Source: Azospirillum endophyticum (GTDB taxonomy: Bacteria; Pseudomonadota; Alphaproteobacteria; Azospirillales; Azospirillaceae). From it: a stretch of DNA of 61,728 nucleotides. The stretch is taken from positions 1-61,728 of the forward strand of contig NZ_JAENHM010000072.1 in the NCBI RefSeq assembly GCF_016595245.1, read 5' to 3'. The notes below the pieces were generated by a model. The model was given only the letters and a program-made list of their open reading frames with translations. It ran no database searches and was not told the DNA's origin. The translations under genes were made by a program, and so were the position numbers. Within the stretch, counting starts at the first letter, position 1, and the number at the start of each line of letters is the position of its first letter. Positions 24,308 to 31,480 of this stretch are shown in pieces.

Positions 24308-24356
24308 GCAGGTTTTCCGAACTCCTCCCACAGATGGGCGGGCTCGGAAAACCTGC
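24308..24356. repeat. Hairpin A after the ROK kinase gene
   Basis: Perfect 13-bp inverted repeat: GCAGGTTTTCCGA (24308-24320) and TCGGAAAACCTGC (24344-24356), 23-nt loop. It begins one base after the kinase stop codon and is followed by AAAA on the plus strand, so it is not a classical plus-strand terminator. The arm GCAGGTTT is shared with hairpin B; GGAAAACCTGC recurs at 24598-24608 inside the next small gene. Confidence 0.75.
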
Positions 24357-24371
24357 AAAACCATAGAGTCC

Positions 24372-24418
24372 GCAGGTTTCTCCAGGCCGGGCCTGTGGCC
24401 CGATCTGGAGAAACCTGC
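24372..24418. repeat. Hairpin B, related to hairpin A
   Basis: Perfect 14-bp outer arms GCAGGTTTCTCCAG (24372-24385) and CTGGAGAAACCTGC (24405-24418), with an inner perfect 6-bp stem CGGGCC/GGCCCG round TGT. The whole 47-nt sequence folds on itself almost completely. It sits 15 bp after hairpin A and shares its GCAGGTTT tip, as in a small REP-like palindromic family or a recognition array. Confidence 0.75.
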
Positions 24419-24515
24419 TGAGCGCCACCACTTCCGCGACGGTTGCCGCAACCAACGGTCACGGAGTGGCACGGGACTTGCGCATTCTCAGGATGGACCG
24501 AACGGGGGTACGCCC

Positions 24516-24839
24516 ATGATGCGGAAGAAATTGGGGACGCGAGCCACAGGCAACAGCGTCCATTTGCATTTTGCAAACCGGAACGCGACGCGGGCCGGAA
24601 AACCTGCGGCGCGTTTGCATTCTGCAAATGATTCCAATGCAGGACAGGGGACCGGCCTCCATCTGGAACATGCCTGCGCCAGTCTGCAGAATGCGGCCGT
24701 CGAGCTGGAAACGGTGCTGGCGACGCTGCCGGGCGACGAGCAGGCGGACCTGCATGAGGCCATCGGTTCGATCATGGAGACGTTGCGGCTGATCGCATCG
24801 ACCCATGCCCGGCTGGAACCGACGCTCGCTGCCGATTGA
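24516..24839 (+). CDS. Small protein of unknown function (107 aa), palindromes inside the gene
   Basis: Not recognised. From the ATG at 24516 (MMRKKLGTRATGNSVHLHFA) the product has a basic, His/Asn-rich first half with two similar segments (LHFANRNA and LHSANDSNA) and an acidic helical second half (HACASLQNAAVELETVLATL, ADLHEAIGSIMETLRLIAST). The similar segments are encoded by two 15-bp DNA palindromes (24563-24577, 24614-24628). The helical half looks like a real protein, the first half could be regulatory DNA read as codons, and a later start is possible. It ends 31 bp before a strong terminator. Confidence 0.5.
   Translation: MMRKKLGTRATGNSVHLHFANRNATRAGKPAARLHSANDSNAGQGTGLHLEHACASLQNAAVELETVLATLPGDEQADLHEAIGSIMETLRLIASTHARLEPTLAAD
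24563..24628. promoter_or_regulatory. Pair of TTTGCA-N3-TGCAAA palindromes
   Basis: TTTGCATTTTGCAAA at 24563-24577 and TTTGCATTCTGCAAA at 24614-24628, identical arms, centres 51 bp apart (about five helical turns). A degenerate relative, GTCTGCAGAATGCGG, is at 24682-24696. TTTGCAAA-type half sites are known for the ScfR/PccR-type acyl-CoA-metabolism regulators of alphaproteobacteria, but the arrangement here is not identical. The sites look like operators for one regulator binding the same DNA face twice. Confidence 0.45.
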
Positions 24840-24864
24840 CGCGCCGTTCCGACGACCGACGACA

Positions 24865-24900
24865 AGAAAAAAGGCAGTCCGCCGGGACCGCCTTTTTTTT
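24865..24900. terminator. Bidirectional rho-independent terminator
   Basis: A 10-bp stem with one mismatch (AAGGCAGTCC / GGACCGCCTT, loop GCCG) flanked by A6 on the left and T8 on the right, so it works on both strands. It separates the plus-strand gene ending at 24839 from the 20-codon minus-strand gene ending at 24925. Confidence 0.88.
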
Positions 24901-24924
24901 CACGCCTGAGTGCCGCAAGCCTGC

Positions 24925-24987
24925 TCAGTCGGTGATGGTCTGCCAGAAGAAGAAGGCGACGGCGAGGACGATGATGGCGATGTCCAT
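24925..24987 (-). CDS. 20-residue single-pass membrane peptide
   Basis: Product MDIAIIVLAVAFFFWQTITD: one uninterrupted hydrophobic helix with a short polar tail. An ACAGGAG ribosome binding site lies 7 nt before the ATG (24987) and a bidirectional terminator follows at 24865-24900. Length and composition fit small membrane proteins that sit in the inner membrane and modulate larger complexes. I recognise no family. Too short to be sure from codon use; support comes from the ribosome binding site, the terminator and the clean hydrophobic helix. Confidence 0.5.
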   Translation of the reverse strand: MDIAIIVLAVAFFFWQTITD

Positions 24988-25426
24988 GGGAACGGCTCCT
25001 GTGGATGTGGGCGGATGGGCATCTCGCCCCGATTTATGCGACAGGATCTATACGCGAGTTCGCACGCCGGGGGCAGTGCTTCCGTTCCCCTGCGGCGGTT
25101 TTTCACTCCTCGCCGGCGACAGCGGCCGATCCGCGCAAAAAATTCCAACGGGCGGACGCTGCCCGCAATTCCGTCGCCGCTCCCGCCCAGGAGCGGCACG
25201 CCGGCCATCGGAGCCTAAGCGCTTGGGCGGACGCTTGCCGCAGCCCGGACCAACTCTTTGTAAACAAATGCTCTTTTGAAATCCCCAGACCGGCGCCGCG
25301 GTCCCGGACATGATTTCCGGCCGCCGTCGCCCGCCCCACCGCCTGACCGAACAGTGAATTCAAGGCGGGGAAATCACAGCGCTATGACTTTTGTCAGGGG
25401 TTGCCTTCCCAGGGGGGTTTCTGGCA
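24988..25426. other. Non-coding interval
   Basis: 439 bp with no gene I would support. It includes the upstream region of the 20-residue peptide gene and an A/T-rich patch around 25254-25280. I see no paired promoter hexamers I trust and no strong hairpin. Confidence 0.35.
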
Positions 25427-25506
25427 AGAAAAAGGCCGCTGAACACAGCGGCCTTGAGTTTAGGGAGGAAACGCCCAAGAAGGGCGAAGCAGCAATCGCT
25501 TGCTGC
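25427..25506 (-). ncRNA. mmgR: Small RNA of the alpha-r8 / MmgR type
   Basis: About 80 nt on the minus strand with three stem-loops. SL1: GCAGCAA-GCGA-TTGCTGC (25489-25506, perfect stem, GNRA loop). SL2: CGCCC-TTCTT-GGGCG (25472-25486). Then the unpaired segment TTTCCTCCCTAAACTC (25456-25471), and SL3: a perfect 10-bp stem AAGGCCGCTG/CAGCGGCCTT (25432-25455) followed by TTTTT, a terminator. The decamer UUUCCUCCCU, able to pair with Shine-Dalgarno sequences, is the conserved core of alpha-r8 sRNAs; in Sinorhizobium meliloti MmgR (77 nt) affects polyhydroxybutyrate accumulation. The family assignment comes from memory of that motif and layout. It is divergent from otsB. Confidence 0.78.
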
Positions 25507-25512
25507 ACTGCA

Positions 25513-25540
25513 ACAGTACCAGAACCCGGGGGCACCGCAA
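25513..25540 (-). promoter_or_regulatory. Predicted promoter of the small RNA
   Basis: On the minus strand TTGCGG (25535-25540), a 16-nt spacer and TACTGT (25513-25518) resemble sigma-70 -35 and -10 hexamers. The -10 ends 7 nt before the first base of stem-loop 1 (25506), which is where a transcript with the three-hairpin layout should begin. Confidence 0.5.
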
Positions 25541-25726
25541 CCCCCAAAGCCGGCCCCCCTGTGGGGCCGCAGCTTTTGGAGGGGCCTGTTGCGGATCGGT
25601 CACAGCCATGCCGTTCCATTCTTCGGAATGCAAGCCGTTCCCTCATCCCGGCCGTTACACTCCCGCGGTGCGCCGGCTCCCGCCAGCCACCGCGTCCCGA
25701 CAGGCAGCGGCGCTGAGGATCCAGCT

Positions 25727-26551
25727 TTGACCTCCCTCCCCCAATCGGGCTCCCTATCGGCCCCTCCCTCGGCCCTCGCCGAGTTCGATGCTTTCGCCGC
25801 GTCCCTGCGCGGGCGTACCCCCGCTCTTTTCCTCGACTACGACGGAACGCTGGCGGACATCGCGCCCCGTCCGGAACTCGCGGCGATGCCGGACGAGGCG
25901 CGCGCGGTGGTCCGGCGCCTGTCCGCTCTCTGTCCGGTCGCCTTCGTCAGCGGCCGCGACCTCGACGATCTGACCGCCATGGTGGCCGTGGATGGGCTGG
26001 TCTATGCCGGCAGTCACGGTTTCGACCTGCGCGGACCGGACCTGCGCCGGCAGGTCGGCGTGGACTATGTCCCCGATCTCGATGCCGCGGACCGGCGTCT
26101 GCGGGACCGGCTGGACGGCGTTGCCGGCGCGCTGGTGGAGCGCAAGCGCTTCGCCATCGCCATCCATACCCGCCAGGTCGCTCAACCCGAGAAGCCTTCG
26201 GTCGCCGAAGCCGTCCGTGCGGTGGCCGATGCCCAGCCGCGCCTGCGGATGACCGGCGGCAAGGAGCTGTTCGAGCTTCGCCCCAACCTGCCCTGGGACA
26301 AGGGCCGGGCCGTGCTCGCCCTGATGGAGGCGCTGGGGCTGGAGGGGAGCGGCACCATGCCGATCTATCTCGGCGATGATGAGACCGACGAGGATGCCTT
26401 CCGCGCGCTGACGGCCCGCGGAGAGGGCGGCGGCATCGGCATCCGGGTGATGGAGGAGCCGGCGGCGACCGCGGCGACCTGGAGCCTGCGGGATCCGGCG
26501 GAGGCCGCGGCGTTCCTGGGGCGGCTGGCGGATTGGCTGGCGCAGGGATGA
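25727..26551 (+). CDS. otsB: Trehalose-6-phosphate phosphatase
   Basis: HAD-superfamily phosphatase that releases trehalose from trehalose-6-phosphate, the last step of the OtsA/OtsB route of osmoprotectant synthesis. 274 residues. Motif I LFLDYDGTLADIAP (nucleophile Asp in DYDGT), motif II FVSGRDLDDL, cap-domain IAIHTRQV, motif III lysine in ELRPNLPWDKGRAVLAL and motif IV YLGDDETDEDAFRAL are all present. No ATG fits; I chose TTG 25727, preceded by GAGGA at good spacing. The frame stays open upstream to about 25391, but that stretch covers the sRNA and is not part of the protein. otsA is not in the window. Confidence 0.9.
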   Translation: MTSLPQSGSLSAPPSALAEFDAFAASLRGRTPALFLDYDGTLADIAPRPELAAMPDEARAVVRRLSALCPVAFVSGRDLDDLTAMVAVDGLVYAGSHGFDLRGPDLRRQVGVDYVPDLDAADRRLRDRLDGVAGALVERKRFAIAIHTRQVAQPEKPSVAEAVRAVADAQPRLRMTGGKELFELRPNLPWDKGRAVLALMEALGLEGSGTMPIYLGDDETDEDAFRALTARGEGGGIGIRVMEEPAATAATWSLRDPAEAAAFLGRLADWLAQG

Positions 26552-26634
26552 GGTTCGGGGAGCATCGTCCCCATTCACCAACCCTAAACCCTCGCTTCCC
26601 TATCCTGGCCCTGCCACCAGCAGGACAGCGCACC

Positions 26635-26871
26635 ATGGATATCGGATCGGCCAGCACCGCCACGCCTTACCGGCCGCAGGCCAGCGCGCTCGACGGCTTG
26701 CAGGACGCGCAGGCGCGGACGGAGGCGGCATCGGAACAGATCGCGGCGGGCAACCTGGACCCGGCCGTGGTGCTGGACCTGACCTCCGCCCAGGTGGATT
26801 TCGCCGCCAACGCCAAGGTCCTGCAGGCGACGCAGGAGAACAGCCGCCGCCTGCTCGATATGCTGGCCTGA
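26635..26871 (+). CDS. Small protein resembling a flagellar rod/hook C-terminal segment (78 aa)
   Basis: 78 residues, soluble, no signal. The C-terminal half (VVLDLTSAQVDFAANAKVLQ then ATQENSRRLLDMLA) resembles the C-terminal coiled segment of flagellar rod and hook proteins such as FlgC or FlgG, where xxMxxAQxxYEANxKVxxTxxxM recurs; the N-terminal rod domain is absent. ATG 26635 is preceded by CAGGACAG. It is not in a flagellar operon. It might be a stand-alone rod-like segment or a diverged motility-associated small protein; the similarity is short, so this is a weak assignment. Confidence 0.6.
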   Translation: MDIGSASTATPYRPQASALDGLQDAQARTEAASEQIAAGNLDPAVVLDLTSAQVDFAANAKVLQATQENSRRLLDMLA

Positions 26872-26887
26872 AACCGGGGTGGCGGAA

Positions 26888-27199
26888 TCAGCGCGGCTTG
26901 TTGGGACCGTAGATCTTGGGCTGGCTGAAGTTCAGGTGGTCGAGAAGCCCCTGGGTGGCACAGCCGTCGACCGGCAGCTTCGCCGCGCGCTGGTAGGAGC
27001 GGATCGCCGTGCGGGTGCGCGAGCCCATCTTGCCGTCGACGGACCCGGCATTGAAGCCGTGATCGTTCAGCGCCTCCTGGGCACCCGAGATGAAGGCCAG
27101 GCGCATCTCGTCCGGCAGATTGTCCGTTTCGCAGGCGGCGAAGGCCGGCGTCGCCAGCAGCATGGCACCGCAAAGGGCCGGAAGAAGAAGTCTGTTCAT
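26888..27199 (-). CDS. Secreted peptidoglycan-binding-domain protein (103 aa)
   Basis: A short exported protein. Signal peptide MNRLLLPALCGAMLLATPAF, cleaved near AFAACE, then a single PG_binding_1-type domain: MRLAFISGAQEALNDHGFNA, GSVDGKMGSRTRTAIRSYQR and AAKLPVDGCATQGLLDHL. This domain binds cell-wall peptidoglycan; no catalytic domain is attached. Two cysteines could form a disulfide. The start at 27199 follows GGAG-type ribosome binding bases. It lies downstream of prfB on the same strand with a terminator-like hairpin between, so it probably has its own promoter. Confidence 0.8.
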   Translation of the reverse strand: MNRLLLPALCGAMLLATPAFAACETDNLPDEMRLAFISGAQEALNDHGFNAGSVDGKMGSRTRTAIRSYQRAAKLPVDGCATQGLLDHLNFSQPKIYGPNKPR

Positions 27200-27325
27200 G
27201 GATCGGTCGCTCCGGATCGTTGACGTGGCAGCCTGTTGAAACAGCCGAGCCCAGCCTTCCATTCCAAACGGCCTGTTCAAACCGGCCATTCGGGAAAGCC
27301 ATTCGGGAAAGCGCCGAATCGAGAA

Positions 27326-27347
27326 GGGCGGCCGCAAGCGACCGCCC
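27326..27347 (-). terminator. Probable prfB terminator
   Basis: On the minus strand GGGCGGTC-GCTTGC-GGCCGCCC (8-bp stem, one G-T pair) is followed by TTCTCG, starting 17 bp after the prfB stop. The T-tract is weak. A tandem 13-bp direct repeat, GCCATTCGGGAAA twice, lies just beyond. Confidence 0.5.
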
Positions 27348-27363
27348 CTCTCCTCTCGACCGG

Positions 27364-28495
27364 TCAGCCCCCGGCGGCGTGCGCGTCGTCGCTCTGCCCC
27401 TTGATCCGGGAGGCGAGCGCCGCCTCCAGGAAGGGATCGAGCGCGCCGTCCAGCACCGCCTGGCTCTGCGAGGTCTCCACGTCCGTCCGCAGATCCTTCA
27501 CCATCTGGTAGGGGTGCAGGACATAGGAGCGGATCTGGTGGCCCCAGCCGATGTCGGTCTTGGTGGCTTCCAGCGCGGCGGCGGCATCCTCGCGGATCTT
27601 CAGCTCCCGCTCGTACAGGCGGGCGCGCAGCATGTCCCACGCCTTGGCGCGGTTCTTGTGCTGCGAGCGCTCCTGCTGGCAGCTCACCGCGATGTTCGTC
27701 GGGATGTGCGTGATGCGCACCGCCGAGTCGGTCTTGTTGATGTGCTGTCCGCCGGCGCCCGACGCCCGGTAGGTGTCGATGCGGCAGTCCTTCTCGTTGA
27801 TCTCGATGTCGATCTTGTCGTCGATCACCGGAGATATCGAGACGGCGGCGAAGCTGGTCTGGCGCCGCGCCTGGCTGTCGAACGGGCTGATGCGCACCAG
27901 ACGGTGCACCCCGGCCTCGGTCTTCAGCCAGCCATAGGCGTTGTGGCCCTTGATCTGCACGGTGGCCGACTTGATGCCGGCCTCTTCACCCGGCGTCTCG
28001 TCCAGCCAGTCGGCCTTGTAGCCGTGCTGTTCCGCCCAGCGGGTGTACATGCGCATCAGCATCAGCGCCCAGTCCTGGGCCTCCGTGCCGCCGGCGCCGG
28101 CGTTCACCTCGACGAAGCAGTCGTTGGCATCGGCCTCGCCCGACAGCAGGCTTTCGATCTGAAGCTTGTTGGCACGCTCGCGCAGGCCGTAGAGCTGGGC
28201 CTCGGCATCGGCGACGACGGTGGCGTCCCCTTCCGCCTCGCCCATCTCGATCAGTTCCAGGCTGTCGGACAGGTCGCGCTCCAGAGCGCGGTAGCCGGAG
28301 ACCGAGGTGTCGAGCTGGGTGCGCTCGCGCATGATGGTCTGGGCCCGCGTCGGGTCATCCCAAAGCTTGGGATCCTCGGCGAGGTTGTTCAGTTCGTCGA
28401 GACGTCGCAGTGCGTTGTCCCAGTCAAAGATGCCTCCTCAGCAGCGCCAGCGATTCTCTGATCTCGCCGGCGGCCGCTTCGATCTCGGCCCGCAT
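27364..28495 (-). CDS. prfB: Peptide chain release factor 2, programmed +1 frameshift
   Basis: RF2 recognises UGA and UAA stop codons and triggers peptide release. The gene is in two frames: 23 codons from ATG 28495 (MRAEIEAAAGEIRESLALLR, then RHL) end at an in-frame TGA (28426-28424). Slipping forward by one base at CTT TGA C continues with LDWDNALRRLDELNNLAEDP to the stop at 27364, 376 residues in all. The SPF anticodon-like motif (ISPFDSQARR) and the catalytic GGQ (SGAGGQHINKTDSAVRITH) are intact. An AGGAGG ribosome binding site precedes the start. The frameshift makes RF2 synthesis self-limiting. In other alphaproteobacteria prfB follows mrcA directly; here two genes lie between. Confidence 0.96.
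28424..28438 (-). promoter_or_regulatory. prfB programmed +1 frameshift site
   Basis: Minus strand AGGAGG-CAT-CTT-TGA-C: an internal Shine-Dalgarno-like AGGAGG (28438-28433) three bases before the slippery CTT codon and the in-frame TGA (28426-28424). Same layout as the classic E. coli site (AGGGGG-TAT-CTT-TGA-C). When RF2 is scarce the ribosome pauses at TGA and shifts +1. Confidence 0.95.
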
Positions 28496-28820
28496 GGCGG
28501 TGCCTCCTCGTTAGCCAGTGTTGAAAGGTTCGTCGTCCGCATATGTAGCGGCTCGCTCCCCGGCTTGCACCCCCTTAATGACCGGCCCGGCACGCCGGCA
28601 ATGGGAAGGCTTGCCACTTTCGAGTATGGCCCAGCCCCTGCTTGGGGGTCCTATCCTTTTGGAATCATAAGCCCGGTTCATTTCAGAGTACGTCCCAAAT
28701 CCGGCCCCACAACCCTACCGCGGTGGCCGGGAATCTCCGAAATCGAGGTTATGTTCTGCCTCGTCATTCGCCTTTCTTGCGCGAATGCGTGGACGCGCGA
28801 CCATCTCTGCCGGGGGCACG
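28496..28820. other. Divergent intergenic region prfB / MBOAT gene
   Basis: 325 bp holding the promoters of prfB (minus) and the O-acetylation pair (plus). Apart from the prfB ribosome binding site next to 28496 and locally A/T-richer stretches around 28650-28690, I see no defined site, hairpin or coding sequence. Confidence 0.4.
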
Positions 28821-30257
28821 ATGAGCTTCACCAGCCTGAACTTCCTGTTGTTCATCACCGTGTTCAGCGCCGGCTTCATGGCGCTGGCCCGTACGCGCGC
28901 CTTCACGCCCTTTCTGCTGGCGGCGAGCTACATCTTCTACGGCTACTGGGACTACCGGTTCTGCGGCTTGCTGGCGCTCAGCACCTTCATCGACTTCTAC
29001 TGCGGACTGAAGATCGCCGACTCGCCCGACCGCCAGACCAAGAAGCTGTACCTGTTCATCAGCCTGGGCGCCAACCTGGGCATGCTGTTCTTCTTCAAAT
29101 ACTATAATTTCTTCGCCGACAGCGCCGAGATCGCGCTGGCCTCGCTGGGGGTGGAGATCGGCCGGCGGACGCTCGACATCCTGCTGCCGGTCGGCATCTC
29201 CTTCTACACCTTCCAGAATCTCAGCTACGGCATCGACCTCTACACCGGCGAGGTGAAGCAGCCGGAACGGTCGCTGATGCGTTACGCCACCTTCGTCGCC
29301 TTCTTCCCGCAGCTGGTGGCCGGCCCGATCGTGCGGGCGCGCGACCTGCTGCCGCAAATCCAGCAGCGGCCGCGCGATATCCCCTTCGCGGAACGCTTCG
29401 CCGGGCTGGAGAAGGTGATCTGGGGCTATTTCCTGAAGATCGGCCTGGCCGACAACGCCGCGGTGGTGGTCGACGCCCGCTTCCACCAGCCGGAGTTCTT
29501 CAACGCGCTACAGCATGTGATCGGGCTGTTCTGCTTCTCCCTGCAGATCTACGGCGACTTCGCCGGCTATTCGCTGATCGCGATCGGGCTGGCGCAGATC
29601 TTCGGCTACACCATGTGCGAGAACTTCGCCCGGCCCTATTTCGCCAGCGGCATGCGCGACTTCTGGCGGCGCTGGCACATCTCGCTGTCGACCTGGTTCC
29701 GCGACTACGTCTATGTGCCGATGGGCGGCAGCCGCACGCGCTGGCTGCGCATCCGCAACGTCGTCATCACAATGCTGATCTCCGGCCTGTGGCACGGCGC
29801 CAACTGGACCTTCGTACTGTGGGGCGCGCTGCATGGCGGGCTGATGCTGGTGGAGGACGGTGCCCGCCGGTTGGCCGCCGTCAGCCCGGTGCGCTTCAGC
29901 GGCCCGATGCTGGCCGCCGGGCGGCTGGTGATGATCGGCCTTGTCTTCATCGTGGTGACGCTGACCTGGCTGCCCTTCCGCGCCGACAACTTGCAAACGG
30001 TCTGGACCATCCTGGGCATCATCGGCCAGGGCGATTTCGGCCTTCAGCAGGGCAACCAGCAGGCCAGTTCGCTGCTGCGCGTCGCCGTCACCGGGCTGAT
30101 CGTGCTGATGGTCGATGCACTGGTGGAGCGCGGCGCCGGCCGTCGCTACGCCGGGACGAACGTGGTGGCGCGGTCGATGGCCTGCTCCGCCCTGATCCTG
30201 GTGATGCTGCTGTTCGGCAGCTTCGCCAACCACGCCTTCATCTACTTCCAGTTCTGA
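28821..30257 (+). CDS. MBOAT-family O-acyltransferase (AlgI/PatA-like)
   Basis: Multi-pass inner-membrane acyltransferase that moves acetyl groups across the membrane for O-acetylation of an extracellular polysaccharide or peptidoglycan. 478 residues with about ten or more hydrophobic helices. AlgI-type landmarks: FFFKYYNFF, LPVGISFYTFQNLSYGIDLY, FPQLVAGPIVRARDLLPQI, the DFWRRWHISLSTWFRDYVYV stretch and the active-site histidine region LISGLWHGANWTFVLWGALH (His in WHGA near residue 324). ATG 28821 with GGGGGC upstream. Followed 20 bp later by an SGNH partner, the usual transfer-acetylation pair. The polymer acetylated is not known. Confidence 0.94.
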   Translation: MSFTSLNFLLFITVFSAGFMALARTRAFTPFLLAASYIFYGYWDYRFCGLLALSTFIDFYCGLKIADSPDRQTKKLYLFISLGANLGMLFFFKYYNFFADSAEIALASLGVEIGRRTLDILLPVGISFYTFQNLSYGIDLYTGEVKQPERSLMRYATFVAFFPQLVAGPIVRARDLLPQIQQRPRDIPFAERFAGLEKVIWGYFLKIGLADNAAVVVDARFHQPEFFNALQHVIGLFCFSLQIYGDFAGYSLIAIGLAQIFGYTMCENFARPYFASGMRDFWRRWHISLSTWFRDYVYVPMGGSRTRWLRIRNVVITMLISGLWHGANWTFVLWGALHGGLMLVEDGARRLAAVSPVRFSGPMLAAGRLVMIGLVFIVVTLTWLPFRADNLQTVWTILGIIGQGDFGLQQGNQQASSLLRVAVTGLIVLMVDALVERGAGRRYAGTNVVARSMACSALILVMLLFGSFANHAFIYFQF

Positions 30258-30277
30258 GATCCGACGGAGACCTTCCC

Positions 30278-31393
30278 ATGTACCGCCTTCTGGCTTGCAT
30301 CGCGCTGATCCTCGCCACCGTCACGGCGATGGACCGGGTTCTGGCCTCGGCGCTGGGCGATCTGCTGCTGCGCTCGAGCGACCGCTTCATGGCGATCTAC
30401 CGCCCGTCGGAGCCGGAGGCCGCGCCGGCCGGCAAGCCGGGCACGAGGCCGGACGCCAAGCCGCCCGCCACGCCGGAAGGCCAGCCGAGCCCGCTGCTGG
30501 TGAAGGCCGCCCTCACCACGGAACCGCGCCCGGCCAAGCCGGCGGCCGTTGCGTCGGCCGGCACAGCGGCCAATGCGCCGGCACGGGGACCCGCCGATGT
30601 GCTGGTTCTCGGCAATTCGCGGGCGGACAACCACTTCCCGGTCTCCGCCCTGCAGGACATGACCTGCGGCCGGGCGCTGAACCTGGGGATGGGTGGCGCG
30701 CCGACCGTCCTGTCGGCCCTGCTGTGGGAGGACTATATCGAGCGGCATGGAGCGCCGCGCCTGCTGGTTCTGGAGCCGACCGGCGTGGTCGACAATCCGC
30801 ACGATCTCGCCGACCTGCCGCTGCTGGCCCACTACTCGCCGCGCATCGATGCCTTCGTCCGGCAGGAGAACAAGGAGCTGTGGATGGCGAACCACGCCTT
30901 CAACCTGATGACCTTCAACAACAACCAGACCATGCGGCTGGTCGCCGGCCTGCTGAAGCCCGCCGCCGACCGCACGCTGGTCGGTGCCATCCCCCAGCCG
31001 ATGAAGAAGCAGCTCGCCGCCGCCCCCGAAGAGATGATGACCGCCGACAACGCCAATTGGCAGGCGCTGGACCACATCATCACCAGCGCCCAGTCGCACG
31101 GCACCCGGGTGGCGGTGGTGATCACCCCCTATTTCCCGACCTATGCCGGCAAGCTGAAGAATTTCGATGCCTTCTTCGCCGAGTTGAAGGGCCGTTTGCC
31201 CGCCGGCGTCACCGTGATCGACGCCCGCCGCGCCGTGGACAAGGACGAGCTGTTCATGGATGCCCTGCACATCAACGAGGACGGCGTGCGCGCGATGTTC
31301 GCGGCGCTGGAACCCGACCTGCGTCCGCTCGGCAGCTGCCCGGTCGATGCCCTCGCGTCGCTGTCGGCGACACCGGGAAATTCGACGCATTGA
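30278..31393 (+). CDS. SGNH-like periplasmic acetyltransferase partner of the MBOAT protein
   Basis: 371 residues. One N-terminal membrane segment (LLACIALILATVTAMDRVLA), a Pro/Ala/Lys-rich linker, then an SGNH/GDSL-like domain. Block I reads VLVLGNSRADNHFPV near residue 110 (Ser in GNSR as candidate nucleophile), and the Asp-His pair lies in FMDALHINEDGV near residue 327. Proteins of this design (DltD, AlgX, PatB-like) accept acetyl groups from an MBOAT partner and place them on the polymer in the periplasm. It starts 20 bp after the MBOAT gene with GACGGAGA as ribosome binding site and ends before a strong terminator. Confidence 0.85.
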   Translation: MYRLLACIALILATVTAMDRVLASALGDLLLRSSDRFMAIYRPSEPEAAPAGKPGTRPDAKPPATPEGQPSPLLVKAALTTEPRPAKPAAVASAGTAANAPARGPADVLVLGNSRADNHFPVSALQDMTCGRALNLGMGGAPTVLSALLWEDYIERHGAPRLLVLEPTGVVDNPHDLADLPLLAHYSPRIDAFVRQENKELWMANHAFNLMTFNNNQTMRLVAGLLKPAADRTLVGAIPQPMKKQLAAAPEEMMTADNANWQALDHIITSAQSHGTRVAVVITPYFPTYAGKLKNFDAFFAELKGRLPAGVTVIDARRAVDKDELFMDALHINEDGVRAMFAALEPDLRPLGSCPVDALASLSATPGNSTH

Positions 31394-31440
31394 TCGCTAT
31401 CGCCAGCTCTCATCCCCACCACTTGGCAGCCGGATGCATG

Positions 31441-31473
31441 AAAAAGGGGCGCCCCGTTTGGGCGCCCCTTTTT
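31441..31473. terminator. Bidirectional rho-independent terminator
   Basis: Perfect 14-bp inverted repeat AAAAAGGGGCGCCC / GGGCGCCCCTTTTT round CGTTT. The A5 and T5 ends make it work for both converging units: the acetylation pair (stop 31393) and mrcA (stop 31481). Confidence 0.92.
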
Positions 31474-31480
31474 CTTATCC

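Noticed and set aside
25391..25726. Upstream in-frame extension of otsB
   Set aside because: It would translate through the terminator and body of the predicted sRNA on the other strand and shows no phosphatase-family similarity.
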